From positions 18,107,872 through 18,171,871 of the forward strand of contig NC_087068.1 in the NCBI RefSeq assembly GCF_963678635.1: DNA of 64,000 nt, written 5' to 3'. The position numbers and the translations under genes are program-made. The notes under the pieces are model-generated. The model was not told the DNA's origin, made no database searches, and was given only the letters and a program-made list of their open reading frames with translations. Of the stretch, positions 11,201 to 19,089 are shown piece by piece. How positions within the stretch are numbered: position 1 is the first letter of the stretch; the number at the start of each line of letters is the position of its first letter. The DNA is from Symsagittifera roscoffensis. Its lineage: Eukaryota; Xenacoelomorpha; Acoela; Convolutidae.

Positions 11201-11658
11201 TGAATATAAACAGCCTCTCATTATTGGATAAAACGGTGCAAGTCACACCACAAGTAATGCGGATGCTGGGTGGATTGTTAGAAAGAGAAGTGACCAGAGA
11301 TGACCCCGAGTGGACAGCAGCAGTGGCATCGCTAACAGTCAGTAAGAAAGTGAAGATCATGCCGTCCAGACAACAGCACGAGGAGAACAAGAGGGATTGT
11401 AGGACAATAGTTCAGCAACTAGTATCCTCAATACCCCAAGAGATTTTAACCAGTACTTCTTACGGACGGAAAGAACAGGGGAGCAGCAAGCGAAAGAAAA
11501 CCGTCACCTTTGTAGACCGGGAAAAAGAGGGTGAAGAGGTAGAACAAAATCTGCTGCAAGACTATTTGTCCGGGGAGAAGGATGAGGAGAAAAACCAGCA
11601 ATCACAAGATCAACACCCGGGACAAGTGAATTTGTCCGGGGAGTCCGAGATAGACTAG
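5206..11658 (+). CDS. Gag-protease-RT-RNase H polyprotein
   Basis: 2150 residues from an ATG. The N-terminal Gag part has an acidic, Ser-rich region, a long charged coiled coil (about 304-425) and a Gly/Ser/Arg-rich linker (about 430-565). A retrotransposon capsid-like helical domain follows (about 596-758), then two CCHC zinc knuckles at 801-814 and 853-866, which bind the RNA. The aspartic protease has DTGA with Asp1160 and the later ILGRDF segment. Reverse transcriptase shows LDLGSAF (Asp1580) and YVDD (1645-1648). RNase H has Asp1795, Glu1840, Asp1865 and Asp1908. After RNase H come about 240 residues matching nothing I know, ending in a basic stretch and two LSGE repeats. There is no Gag-Pol frame break; the break lies after RNase H instead. 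All catalytic residues are present. Confidence 0.93.
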   Translation: MSLDKSRIPKRGNSSRKFIPEKQRKTMTDPFVDWIKRSRSDKRGTVSGRMVETRSQKTSEERRELLEVEVNTDHTMNDNQGVNGLEGRGRRLASESTPVEQGHDFATSTGTLDREEMSELSDISTEVTATRRSPTDNTMMASGTGKQITSSSFSERMKNTFGNIFPFSMGGGAGNDGESQEEEDEEEQGDFGSQVSLNSSIQENEAYVGGETGTMDKFGVVTTISKEANTPGQSKDFAIRTSSEPQTGESRTRGLGNALADPEINNDKTSRQRVKARISTSTKLPGTDRVTPPLVTPLMDNGAALEEALNNIVGSLGEQNEQMSIRMSELERAVHIERESLREEINRNRQEVGRSEKRLKERTDEHMTRNLSRMTREAEQRELRLRADMEKLRIQQEQSLGSLDTKIDAMMERRAQAIMDRLDGLLSSKSGPKEGEPNSGGPSREPRVNFNEHQRRKTYGSTRGRGSSSGYATRGNTAWGPNSRASSTGNRQTSNERPTQSTHATGRSDSGNMGHTSPRRSHMGQAGNAQGDSDCRDAPHTEPSTRCEDTQAGLSRDATAMATAFEPLNRSLETFLTRLSRTNERSEKSRRVFKKPRCYKDESDGCIDTWIEVMKLHFEEEDLSERQECSALTSNLEGTALNCVMAKKQYQRDTAEKIFEILLNRFGSGVQGHQAMMRFEKRRQREDETIDKFLDDLEMLRRRSQPDESNRRMNLAVASKFIDGVKNDELRTMLATHYTPLSTNAPTPEELRLKSKEYLLLKPPSRSGYYKNNYGNFNNGPANQGNNWYKPRDDMDKRRSCANCSSTDHHVSACPAYKQGMKAKGFSLEDEDASELDHEDFMRGVIAKFGPRCFFCNLEGHFKSDCPQFWDAVADIKHPRHEEALSGVKASKARLLSEAEARRKDKPQELAAKKMQAVTEEAREPEPATAADDFKIDYKAAAKDALNRVQQELVTKEIEQKVKLELENEKLQEQLNTFEATEFEETKTPSSLDMKLKVISGKRFGMAPQGKKIQSIISVAGHQVIRNLSEPSEFTLMHLDTYADYLRQVEPRTESRAVRALLTRGGPRMKKLHGRYLEVYGPYQIMLNVDGISIYTRTYITTDDDQMGQIYLGEEELKVRRIGHDAMMEQDAVHIGYEADVTAHLLDTNGTKIGVTGLLDTGAVVSVMPIKTWERMGFTREDLIPTNLRLAAANRGAIYVAGRTPVTVLHMGGRNLWMSFLVVENLDDADRFILGRDFVRNFDVMIDLNNGLIRIRNPDRKYVKRPINRIITDENKVPVFLDRKVKLQPGQAVVAIFRMRNLNSLSDSKQVCLVPNPNSQSSVILGRSFSVTRNGLCVSVLLNTLDTTVSIQRGKKLGYALPMRTDYEETQNLKKYSVKDCPYHANKYKILKRINELKSIHKLFSMKSETDDGLSSCSNFPERPSSYELDSDKPVLPEIEHLKGKIGEGDFEKLRDLLDRNAEVFSKHKADIGCCNFVEHEIELEEGAVPHREGARRMTPHKSEACRAEIEMLLEYDMIEPSKSPWACGVVMAKKKGGQLRFCCDFRYLNAVTIKDAYPIPRIDESLSKLGDAKFFTTLDLGSAFWQVPLRKKDREKTGFACELGLYQWKRMPFGLCNATATFQRLMAQALTGVTKKYGNLLMCYVDDVVIATPSLEDHIDRLDEVFGCMKRAGLKCKPSKCEILRDSIKYLGRMVDRHGVRPDPDAVEAVLTWKAPRTDTQLMSFLGFANYYREFIKGYADKVYPMQKLMRNKGKKFEWNDEAQVAFENIKRELCEAPVLGMPTEKGMYVLDTDASVVAISGILHQEQEWNGRTVLRPIAYGNKVLSDTEMKYGAPKAEMFAVVTFVEKYRAYLGSAPFKLRVDNRALSWLKTYSMDQSYIGRWIVRLDGYHMIIEHRMRDKHQNADSLSKKTEFYERLEQKQANQAEVKEGFSFLDKETYEALPLTRWLDKSGHPIPGHPELPVEKAAEIKILSKEDPVPLDLLLRSNLVQQELSRMNINSLSLLDKTVQVTPQVMRMLGGLLEREVTRDDPEWTAAVASLTVSKKVKIMPSRQQHEENKRDCRTIVQQLVSSIPQEILTSTSYGRKEQGSSKRKKTVTFVDREKEGEEVEQNLLQDYLSGEKDEEKNQQSQDQHPGQVNLSGESEID
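11565..11577 (+). repeat. TTTGTCCGGGGAG motif, copy 1
   Basis: First of five copies in the element. Read in frame here as LSGE. Confidence 0.8.
11631..11643 (+). repeat. TTTGTCCGGGGAG motif, copy 2
   Basis: 66 bp after copy 1, again read as LSGE, just before the first pol ORF ends. Confidence 0.8.
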
Positions 11659-14600
11659 AAAAATTCCTGATGAGAAACAGGATCTAGAGAACAAAGTTTT
11701 GTCCGGGGAGTTCAGATGGATGCGAAGGAAATACGGACATGATCTGGAGGAGCGTGCAGTCTCCGGCACAACACCTTCGACGGATGATAAGTCAGAAAGC
11801 TCGAGAATGAACACCTATTCAGACAGGGATTCGACCTCGGGATCAGAACTGTCAGAACTGGCGATACACACGCTACTAGTGGAAACTCGGGCGAGAAACC
11901 TGGACAGAGAGGTGTACCAGGATCCTGACAGTGATCGCTACCTAATACCAAGCGAAAGAGTCTTTGACAACGCAGCGGATGACTTAGAAACGATAGCGGT
12001 ATCGAAACGTTCGATAAGCCTGTTGCCGCAAAAAGAGGTAGTCAGGACTGATCTTCAGCCGTTTCAACAAGAAACACAACCGTTGGCGAAGATTTGGTGC
12101 GTTAAGATGGAAGAAGACACACATCAGCCCAACGAGCTGAACAGTCAGATGAGAATCATGAAGACGTACTTGAAGGCGAGATACAGACTCTCGGACCTTC
12201 TAAGGGCGCAGAGAAATGATCGCATGACAAGCAACCTAAAAAGGTGGATAGAAAACGGTGCACCTGACAAAGGTGACCTGGAAGAAGACAGCTATAGGAT
12301 CCTAAGACAATACTTCATGCAGAAGGAGGGGAGATTATATCTGAACAAGGACGGGATCGTGGCTTGCAGGAGAAGAGAAGAAGACAAGGTCTTATACAAA
12401 TATAACGCGATAGTGTTGCCGCAACTCTATCAGACAGAACTATTATTCAGGTCGCATGATCAGATGGGCCATCAAGGGATCGACAAAGTGTATCAGAGGA
12501 TCCTGAAGCGCTTTGAGTGGCCTGGGATGAAAAAGGCATGCGAGAAATGGGTGACAGCATGTCTGTCATGCCAACAGGTCAAGGATCCTAGGAAGTTGCG
12601 ATTTCCTTTACAATCAATTGAGTCGTCTGAATTCAACGAGGTGGTGCAGATAGATCACCAGAAGATATGCATGACAGACAGCGGTTACAACCAAGTCTTG
12701 GTCATGATAGATCACTTCACAAAGTATGCAGAGGCCGTGCCCTGCATAACTGCCTCGGCGGAAGAGACATGCGACCACCTGATCAATACGTGGATAGCAA
12801 GACACGGATGTCCAATGACGTTTCAATCGGACAATGGAACGGCTTTCGTAGGCGAGCTTACGAAAGAGCTTATGAGACGGTCACAAGTCGCTCAGGCTCA
12901 CTCCACGACATACCACCCTCAGACGAATGGCTTAGTGGAAAGACAGAATAGGACGTTAGTGTCGATGCTGAGAGTATATTGTTCCAGGTACATGACCGAT
13001 TGGGACAGATACCTTCCACAGGTGATGGGAGCTTATAATAGCACGCAACACTCCACCACTGGAGTCAGTCCACACATGATGCTGACGGGACACGAGAAGT
13101 CTTTACCCTTGACATTCTTCTACCCAGAGTATGAGGGAAAGAAAACATCCCCACAGGTCTACGTGAGGGACGTGATCAGACGCCAACAGGAGTTGAACGA
13201 CTTGTGTAGACGAAACACTCAGCAGGCACAGGCAAGGCAGAGGAAAAGATTCGACAAGAAAGCAGCTGGTGCAAAGGCTTACTCGGTGGGAGACTACGTA
13301 TGGGTATTTCAGAACGTTATACCACCGAAAGGGACAAAAAAGCTTCTGAAGAAGTGGAGGGGACCCTTCATGATTACAGAGGTGCACCAAGAGGGACGCT
13401 TTTATAGACTGAGTACTGGCCGAGCCGCCCACTACGAGAACATCAAGCCACACAATCCATCGACAGAAGACTGGTGTATACCTGCAGACATGGAAGAAGG
13501 GGATTATCTAATGATGGATCCTGCTTGTGAGGTCAATGAAAAAGGCACCAGGGAGAAGAACGATGGAAACGAAGTCGTAGAGGAAGGTACGGATACACCA
13601 TTGGACCTGGATCCAAACGAACAGATCGAAGCGGACGATGAAACCTTGCCCTACGCAGAGGAAGATTGGCAGGATTCCGAACAGACAGAGGTTCCCAAGA
13701 ACATGGAACCAGATCTTCCGTTCACGATGCAGACTCGTCAGAAAGACGGGACGAGACTAAGAAAGAAATACAATCCTTACGGTGACGACTTTGTAGTGGA
13801 TAGGATAGATCTAAAGAAAATAGTGGAGGAAGTAGTGGGTTTAGAGGAAATAACAGTGTCACAGGACATTGACATAGTCGATGATCACAACGATGAGTGG
13901 GTTGACGACTGGTCGAAACCCGAGGTGGAGTTCGACGATGAGCAACAGCAGTCAAATGAACAAGACCTGACGAACCTGCGTGTCTTAGAGTGGCTGAACG
14001 AAATGACATCAGACCCTGAAAAGACCAGCGTTACGATTCAAGACGTAGATCGCGAAAGCGCGAAATACATTAAGACCGAACGAGATGATCCTTCCTGGGC
14101 TGCCCAGGAAGGACAACTTCTCATTCCAGCTTCTAATCTTGACTTAATACCCGGTATGCGATCGACGGGGACGCCGATGGATATTTTTGTCCGGGGAGTG
14201 GGGGTAGGACTTACCCACACTGAAAACTTGATAATAAAAAAATTAAGAATAGCAAGAGAAACAGGAAACTTAGAAGCAGAAACAGGTGAAGAACCTAAGA
14301 AACCTGACATAGGCAGGGTAGTTGAGTCATATTTTAATTTACCAAATGAATATTCGAGTAACATAATACTAACAGACAGTGATTTCATACTCACAAACAG
14401 AACATGTGCGGTAGCTATCACCGCAGACATGAGTTTTAGGACGGCGCTAGCGGCAGATTTTAAGAGGGAATATAAAAACGTGGAATTCCTTTGGAAGCAA
14501 AGACCAGGGATAGGGGGCGTAGCAGCCTTACCCCCGGCGGTGTCGCAAATACCGGGAAAGTACTTATGCTTCCTGGTAACGAGGGCGACAGAGAAGCAAC

Positions 14601-14809
14601 ACGTGGACCCAGAAAATCTAGTCTTGTCTTTGACGAGGCTGAGGGACTTCCTTGTGGAAATGGACGTGAAGGAGCTTTCGCTTCCAGTGTACGATCCAAA
14701 TAGAGGAAGACTGCATCCTCGGGAATTGTACGCGCTTGTACACGTGATATTCTCTGATACGAGCATACAAGTGTATCTACATAAGAAATATTACTTAAGT
14801 ATAGGCTGA
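11654..14809 (+). CDS. Integrase with C-terminal macro domain
   Basis: Frame open from 11654; the first in-frame ATG is at 11720. The first ORF stops at 11656-11658 in the preceding frame, so a +1 shift, reinitiation or an indel must link them. Residues are counted from the Leu codon at 11699. Zinc-binding HHCC: His253, His258, Cys288, Cys291. Catalytic DDE: Asp319, Asp378, Glu414, with exactly 35 residues between the last two. A GPY/F module has its Gly-Pro-Phe at about 555-557. An acidic region of about 300 residues follows. The last 150 residues resemble macro domains of the TARG1/OARD1 type: an ITAD segment then AADFKREY, later CFLVTR, DPENL and an RLHPREL helix. At the two known TARG1 catalytic positions (Lys84, Asp125) this protein has Arg962 and Gly1003, so ADP-ribose binding without hydrolysis is plausible. 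Confidence 0.88.
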   Translation, partial: TRKIPDEKQDLENKVLSGEFRWMRRKYGHDLEERAVSGTTPSTDDKSESSRMNTYSDRDSTSGSELSELAIHTLLVETRARNLDREVYQDPDSDRYLIPSERVFDNAADDLETIAVSKRSISLLPQKEVVRTDLQPFQQETQPLAKIWCVKMEEDTHQPNELNSQMRIMKTYLKARYRLSDLLRAQRNDRMTSNLKRWIENGAPDKGDLEEDSYRILRQYFMQKEGRLYLNKDGIVACRRREEDKVLYKYNAIVLPQLYQTELLFRSHDQMGHQGIDKVYQRILKRFEWPGMKKACEKWVTACLSCQQVKDPRKLRFPLQSIESSEFNEVVQIDHQKICMTDSGYNQVLVMIDHFTKYAEAVPCITASAEETCDHLINTWIARHGCPMTFQSDNGTAFVGELTKELMRRSQVAQAHSTTYHPQTNGLVERQNRTLVSMLRVYCSRYMTDWDRYLPQVMGAYNSTQHSTTGVSPHMMLTGHEKSLPLTFFYPEYEGKKTSPQVYVRDVIRRQQELNDLCRRNTQQAQARQRKRFDKKAAGAKAYSVGDYVWVFQNVIPPKGTKKLLKKWRGPFMITEVHQEGRFYRLSTGRAAHYENIKPHNPSTEDWCIPADMEEGDYLMMDPACEVNEKGTREKNDGNEVVEEGTDTPLDLDPNEQIEADDETLPYAEEDWQDSEQTEVPKNMEPDLPFTMQTRQKDGTRLRKKYNPYGDDFVVDRIDLKKIVEEVVGLEEITVSQDIDIVDDHNDEWVDDWSKPEVEFDDEQQQSNEQDLTNLRVLEWLNEMTSDPEKTSVTIQDVDRESAKYIKTERDDPSWAAQEGQLLIPASNLDLIPGMRSTGTPMDIFVRGVGVGLTHTENLIIKKLRIARETGNLEAETGEEPKKPDIGRVVESYFNLPNEYSSNIILTDSDFILTNRTCAVAITADMSFRTALAADFKREYKNVEFLWKQRPGIGGVAALPPAVSQIPGKYLCFLVTRATEKQHVDPENLVLSLTRLRDFLVEMDVKELSLPVYDPNRGRLHPRELYALVHVIFSDTSIQVYLHKKYYLSIG
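11698..11710 (+). repeat. TTTGTCCGGGGAG motif, copy 3
   Basis: 67 bp after copy 2. LSGE again, but now in the integrase frame: the extra base between copies 2 and 3 accompanies the frame change. Confidence 0.8.
14186..14198 (+). repeat. TTTGTCCGGGGAG motif, copy 4
   Basis: Here the same bases are read as FVRG, a different frame from copies 1-3. That points to conservation at the nucleic acid level. Confidence 0.8.
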
Positions 14810-15211
14810 GTGATGTGCGAGAGGGTGTTAGGCCAAAGACCAAGCTGCATGTAATATGTGATATGTGTGTTATGTTAGGTTATGTTATGTGTTAGGTTAT
14901 TAAGATCATGGGTAAGTAGGGGTTAGTGACCATGAACAACTAGATGACGATCTTGGGAATAGATCCAAAGTTTGGATTGTCCAATCTTAGGTCGAATTCC
15001 AAAATTTTAGAAACCAATTGATTTTAATAAATTTTAGGATAAATATCTTTTTATCTGAACTGTCTTTAAGCAGATTTTAACGATGTATGTTAAGGTGAAA
15101 TTGACAAGTGTGACATTCGTGATTTCTTTTCTAGATCCTGATTGATCATTTAATTGCTCACTTGAGTCAAAACTTGAAATCGAAATCAAATTAAATTTGG
15201 AGAAGAACAGT
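14810..15211 (+). other. Spacer between integrase and ORF3
   Basis: About 400 bp, A/T-rich, with short repeats of TTATGTTAGG and TTATGTGTTAGG near 14868-14902. No ORF. A subgenomic splice acceptor (AAGAACAG) lies just before the ORF3 ATG, but this is only a possibility. Confidence 0.5.
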
Positions 15212-16147
15212 ATGGATAATTTCAACCTGGATGAATTGATGGACCTGGCAGAGGCATATGTAGGACCGATGGTAGATGCGATCTATCGTCGGCTGATCGA
15301 ACGAGACTTCGCTCTGGAGGACCCAGAGGTGGTCATGTTGCTGACCGCCCTGATTAACATCTTGGGGCACGACAACCGTGGGGACCGCCCCACGGAAGTC
15401 CTGTTGATGGCAGCATATGGAGAAAGAGGAGTACTAGACCGCCCGAACATGAGAGTGATGAGGTGGAGAAACGGGGCTCTCTCAGGGAGTGACTTGGCGA
15501 ATGAGCCTGGGTTGGGAAGTTCTAGGACTTACCAACCAGGTGAGATGCCAATGCCCTCCAAGCCCAAACCTGGGCTGACGAGAATGCATCAGGAGATGAA
15601 CAGTGAGGCGACCTCGTCTGGTTCACCACTGAGAGTAGCTGTGCCACCAAAAGGGGCGAGAGTAACACAGAAGGTTCAGACGAACCAAACCATACAAGAT
15701 CTGGACGAGATGAACGATCAGTTGAGAAGTACGAAGAAGGAGTTAGACGATATGACGAAGACCATGCTGGCGATGGAGGAAGACCGGGACATGTGGAGAA
15801 AGTTGTTTGAAGACTGCAACAAAAAGCAGGGTCAAGAGATCGAACGCTTAAGGCAGGAATACAAAGAGCGATCGGAGCAGGTGGCGTTGACGACGTCCAT
15901 TGAGAAAGTGATACCTGCAAGGGATATTCCTCGTGGGCAGTCCCCGATGGAGCTCTTGACACCTCGAGAAATGAGTCAAACAACGGAGACACGGCTTCCA
16001 GCAGAGACGAACCGAGTAACAATCCCGGATCCTAGTGACACCTTGGGTGATCCCGTCGTAGAACAGACAGTGAGAAAACTGATAGAGACCGCTGGACGAT
16101 TGGTCGCTAACAAGAATGCACCAGGTTCCGGGGTGACCGCACTCTGA
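15212..16147 (+). CDS. Retrotransposon ORF3, coiled-coil protein of unknown function
   Basis: 311 residues from ATG at 15212; a TTG 15 bases earlier is in frame but less likely. Not recognised. The N-terminal 80 residues are acidic and helical. The middle is Pro/Ser-rich. Residues about 165-235 form a strongly charged coiled coil rich in Glu, Lys and Arg with Met and Leu at heptad positions. No signal peptide, membrane segment or cysteine cluster is seen. It lies between integrase and ORF4, where many elements carry env, but it does not look like an envelope protein. ORF4 begins only 17 nt after its stop, so the two are probably read from one RNA. A second structural or RNA-binding protein is possible. 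Confidence 0.75.
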   Translation: MDNFNLDELMDLAEAYVGPMVDAIYRRLIERDFALEDPEVVMLLTALINILGHDNRGDRPTEVLLMAAYGERGVLDRPNMRVMRWRNGALSGSDLANEPGLGSSRTYQPGEMPMPSKPKPGLTRMHQEMNSEATSSGSPLRVAVPPKGARVTQKVQTNQTIQDLDEMNDQLRSTKKELDDMTKTMLAMEEDRDMWRKLFEDCNKKQGQEIERLRQEYKERSEQVALTTSIEKVIPARDIPRGQSPMELLTPREMSQTTETRLPAETNRVTIPDPSDTLGDPVVEQTVRKLIETAGRLVANKNAPGSGVTAL

Positions 16148-16164
16148 CTGGAGCGACTTTAGAA

Positions 16165-19089
16165 ATGGAAATACTCAGTCAATGTGGAGAGAGTAAAATG
16201 AGGGACTTCAAGCCATCTCCAATGAATCATGGAAAGGGAAGTGTTGCAGGACAACTAACACCAGTGGAATACAACAGACTGACAGTGTCGATAGATGAAC
16301 CCACCGGTGGATACATGGAGATGTTGGAATACCGAAACTCGGCTAGAGGGCATGTAATGGCCCTGGAAGAGGAAAAAGCCATGGAGGGTTATCTGGAAAC
16401 AATGTTGCAAGGCACCACCCTCAAGCAGAAGGCGTACGGAACTTTGGCGTCGTCTGACGTACAGGCGGAGACGATCGAGCAGTTGGTGAGCCTTCCATGG
16501 AAAGCAGTAGTATTGAGGTATTTCGAAGAGGAAATGAGGACTACGCCAAGAATACATGCTCTCGTGGCAGTACCTTACGTAAGGACAGAATTACAACTCA
16601 GGCTCGCCTGGTGCATGATGGGACTGACTAGCGAAGAATATGATTCGGGAGAAAGGAAGAGATCAAAGGAGGAAAAAGTTTTCCTTATGACGAATCTGAG
16701 GGATCTGATAGTCCAGGAGGGAGCAGCAGTAGCGTGTGCAAAGCGGAGAGACGCTCTCTGTTTCATTCGATTCCTGATAGAGCAGATTTCAGTACCTGCA
16801 TTAAGCACTTGTGTTAAAATGTTGAAGGAAGGCGATGAGCGAACGAAAGCCATGTTCTTACTAGCAATGCTGGATATGCAGCAAAGTAAACCGATGAGGG
16901 TGAACATGAAAGAACCTGAAGAACTGGAACCCATGAAAAAGATAGACGAGATCAGGAGATTCTCAAACAAGGAGTTGAGGCTCACTAAAGAATCTATGGG
17001 AGCATTGCCAAAATCCAGTGAATACTGTGGACCGATCAAGAAGAAGTCCTATAGCTATGTGTCCGGGATTATAGGGATAGCATACAATCCTTTCCTGAGT
17101 GAGGACATACGTGATTGCTTCTTTGATTATGAGCAGGCGGTGTTACTAAGATTCTGGACGTCCAGAATTGTGACGACTAAGAGCGTTAACAATCCACAGG
17201 CCAAATTGGGATTGGTCTTGGAAGAAGAGGTGACTGCACCTTCAGTACCAAAATCCGACAAGAGAGTGGAATTTGGGTTGGGATTCTCAGATGAATTACT
17301 GAGAACGAGCTTGATGGCAGTGTGGGAATTGATGAAGCCATCGTGGTGTCCTAGTCCCAACGCTGACTCAATATTACGGGCGACACAGGACATACAGAGG
17401 GAACTGAATGTGGACTGTAACCTGCGTGACCTCAACATCATATATAATGTGATGATAACAGCCTCTAAGAGCAACGGAGAAGATAGAGTGGAGTTGCCTG
17501 GCTGGGGACCAGAAGACTGGGTCAAACCTGGTAGCTGTCTGGCGGAAGTCTGTGGACTAGAGGGTCACGTTTGTGGAAGTCTAGACTGTGTGAAAACCCT
17601 GGAGAAACAACACAAGCAGTTGACGGTATTGTTTGGAAATGTAGTGATGAAAGCAAGAACGGAAACGGAACTGATAGCCGATTGCCATGGAGGAACCGAT
17701 GTGAATCTAGTGACAGCACTAGGATTCTACAGCATGTTTGGTTCTTTAGAGTCACTATTGAATCTAGAACAGAAACATGAGATGGTCACAGCCATCAGCG
17801 TAGAGGTATTCCCAGGAGTTCTGCAGACTGAGCAGAAGTATATAGGAAAATGGAGGGAAGCAATCGAAACGGAGATGAACATCAGACACAGCGAAACTTA
17901 TTGTAGACCATCAGGAGCACGATATTTGGTGGGTTCAACGTTGGCTCCAATGTGCAAGAGCAGATACCCTGTACATTTCGTGGCTGTGGACGTGAAGAGC
18001 ACAAGAACGATCGTGGATCAAGCTTTTTCAGTGCCGAAGTGCGTGAGGTTGGCAAGAATGTCTGAAAAGTCTTACGAGTTACTGTGTAAGATTTTCTCAG
18101 CAGTTCCAGAAAGAACCAAAGAAGAGTTGGAGTCAATACTAGGAAAGAAATTCATGGGATATGTGAGCGGGAACTTCAGTGACTTTGAAAAACAGAAACA
18201 GAGAGGATCAACTGTCACAGATTACAATGCAGTAGATGAGAATGATGAAATCCACCGAGTGATGATGGAAGTGGAACCATTGCTGGAAGCTTCGGGAAAA
18301 CGTAATTGGAGGAGCATCATGTTGACGCATGATGAGTTTCCTTGCCACTGCTTGCTGCAGACCTGGTGGTATCCCAAGCGTAGTAATCTGGTGTTGATCT
18401 GGGACTCTGGAGAGCTGCTCTCCATGGGTTTACCAGATTCATCACAGCCCATAACAATAGTGATAGTGGGAGTTATGATGGCGATACGATGGCTGGAAGC
18501 TCATGTGAGAGAAAATAATAGACAGGAGGCACCGACGAGAGAACAATTGCAGAAATTAGATTGTCTAAAAGATTTAGATCTTTTTGAGACAACGTGCAAA
18601 GTTCTAAACATTCCGATGGAAGTGAGGAAGATATGGGCAAGAAAACGATTGATGCCATGGTTCAGAGCTAACATGACTGCATGGTTGTACGAGTATGCGA
18701 AAAAGCATATGTCGAAACATGGCAGAGTGTACAGTGAATATCAGCTGGACATTGGGGCAGGAGCTTTCAAGCGAGCTTTCGTGACCCATCGGAATGCAGT
18801 GACCACCGCTGTGAAAAGAATTTCCAGGACGAGCGAGCGTAGTGGAAATGAGAAGGCAGAGATGTTGAAAGAAGATTTGGAGAGAAACGTGACGTTGTGT
18901 CTCCACAACAGCTTCTGTAGAAACAGAGAATCAAACGTGGATCCCCTACCTTGCTGTAAACAGAGGGTGGAAGAGCAGAAGTGTTGGAGGACGGCTTCCA
19001 ACAGCGTCAGGATAGTCAATGACGTGCTACAAGACACGGAGACCGAGAGTGCAGAGTCAGCGTCACAGGAGGAGGAAATGGAGCATTGA
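16165..19089 (+). CDS. Retrotransposon ORF4, large protein of unknown function
   Basis: 974 residues from ATG at 16165, fully open. Not recognised. There is no N-terminal signal peptide. The only strongly hydrophobic stretch (about residues 755-768, ITIVIVGVMMAI) is short, so a classic envelope glycoprotein is unlikely. A cysteine-rich stretch lies at about 455-475 (GSCLAEVCGLEGHVC) and a second near the C terminus (about 915-945, with CC). Between them are apparently globular segments such as IADCHGGTDVN and VHFVAVDVKS. The tail is acidic and Ser-rich. Codon use and intactness match the rest of the element, so it is under the same selection or equally young. A structure search could show whether it is an enzyme or a capsid-like protein. 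Confidence 0.75.
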   Translation: MEILSQCGESKMRDFKPSPMNHGKGSVAGQLTPVEYNRLTVSIDEPTGGYMEMLEYRNSARGHVMALEEEKAMEGYLETMLQGTTLKQKAYGTLASSDVQAETIEQLVSLPWKAVVLRYFEEEMRTTPRIHALVAVPYVRTELQLRLAWCMMGLTSEEYDSGERKRSKEEKVFLMTNLRDLIVQEGAAVACAKRRDALCFIRFLIEQISVPALSTCVKMLKEGDERTKAMFLLAMLDMQQSKPMRVNMKEPEELEPMKKIDEIRRFSNKELRLTKESMGALPKSSEYCGPIKKKSYSYVSGIIGIAYNPFLSEDIRDCFFDYEQAVLLRFWTSRIVTTKSVNNPQAKLGLVLEEEVTAPSVPKSDKRVEFGLGFSDELLRTSLMAVWELMKPSWCPSPNADSILRATQDIQRELNVDCNLRDLNIIYNVMITASKSNGEDRVELPGWGPEDWVKPGSCLAEVCGLEGHVCGSLDCVKTLEKQHKQLTVLFGNVVMKARTETELIADCHGGTDVNLVTALGFYSMFGSLESLLNLEQKHEMVTAISVEVFPGVLQTEQKYIGKWREAIETEMNIRHSETYCRPSGARYLVGSTLAPMCKSRYPVHFVAVDVKSTRTIVDQAFSVPKCVRLARMSEKSYELLCKIFSAVPERTKEELESILGKKFMGYVSGNFSDFEKQKQRGSTVTDYNAVDENDEIHRVMMEVEPLLEASGKRNWRSIMLTHDEFPCHCLLQTWWYPKRSNLVLIWDSGELLSMGLPDSSQPITIVIVGVMMAIRWLEAHVRENNRQEAPTREQLQKLDCLKDLDLFETTCKVLNIPMEVRKIWARKRLMPWFRANMTAWLYEYAKKHMSKHGRVYSEYQLDIGAGAFKRAFVTHRNAVTTAVKRISRTSERSGNEKAEMLKEDLERNVTLCLHNSFCRNRESNVDPLPCCKQRVEEQKCWRTASNSVRIVNDVLQDTETESAESASQEEEMEH

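Noticed and set aside
11699..11719. TTG at 11699 as the start of the integrase ORF
   Set aside because: Eukaryotic initiation at TTG is unlikely. The frame is open from 11654 and the first ATG is at 11720, so a frameshift or reinitiation is preferred.
16165..19089. ORF4 as a retroviral envelope
   Set aside because: Its position fits, but there is no signal peptide, no membrane anchor near the C terminus and no recognisable fusion or cleavage site.
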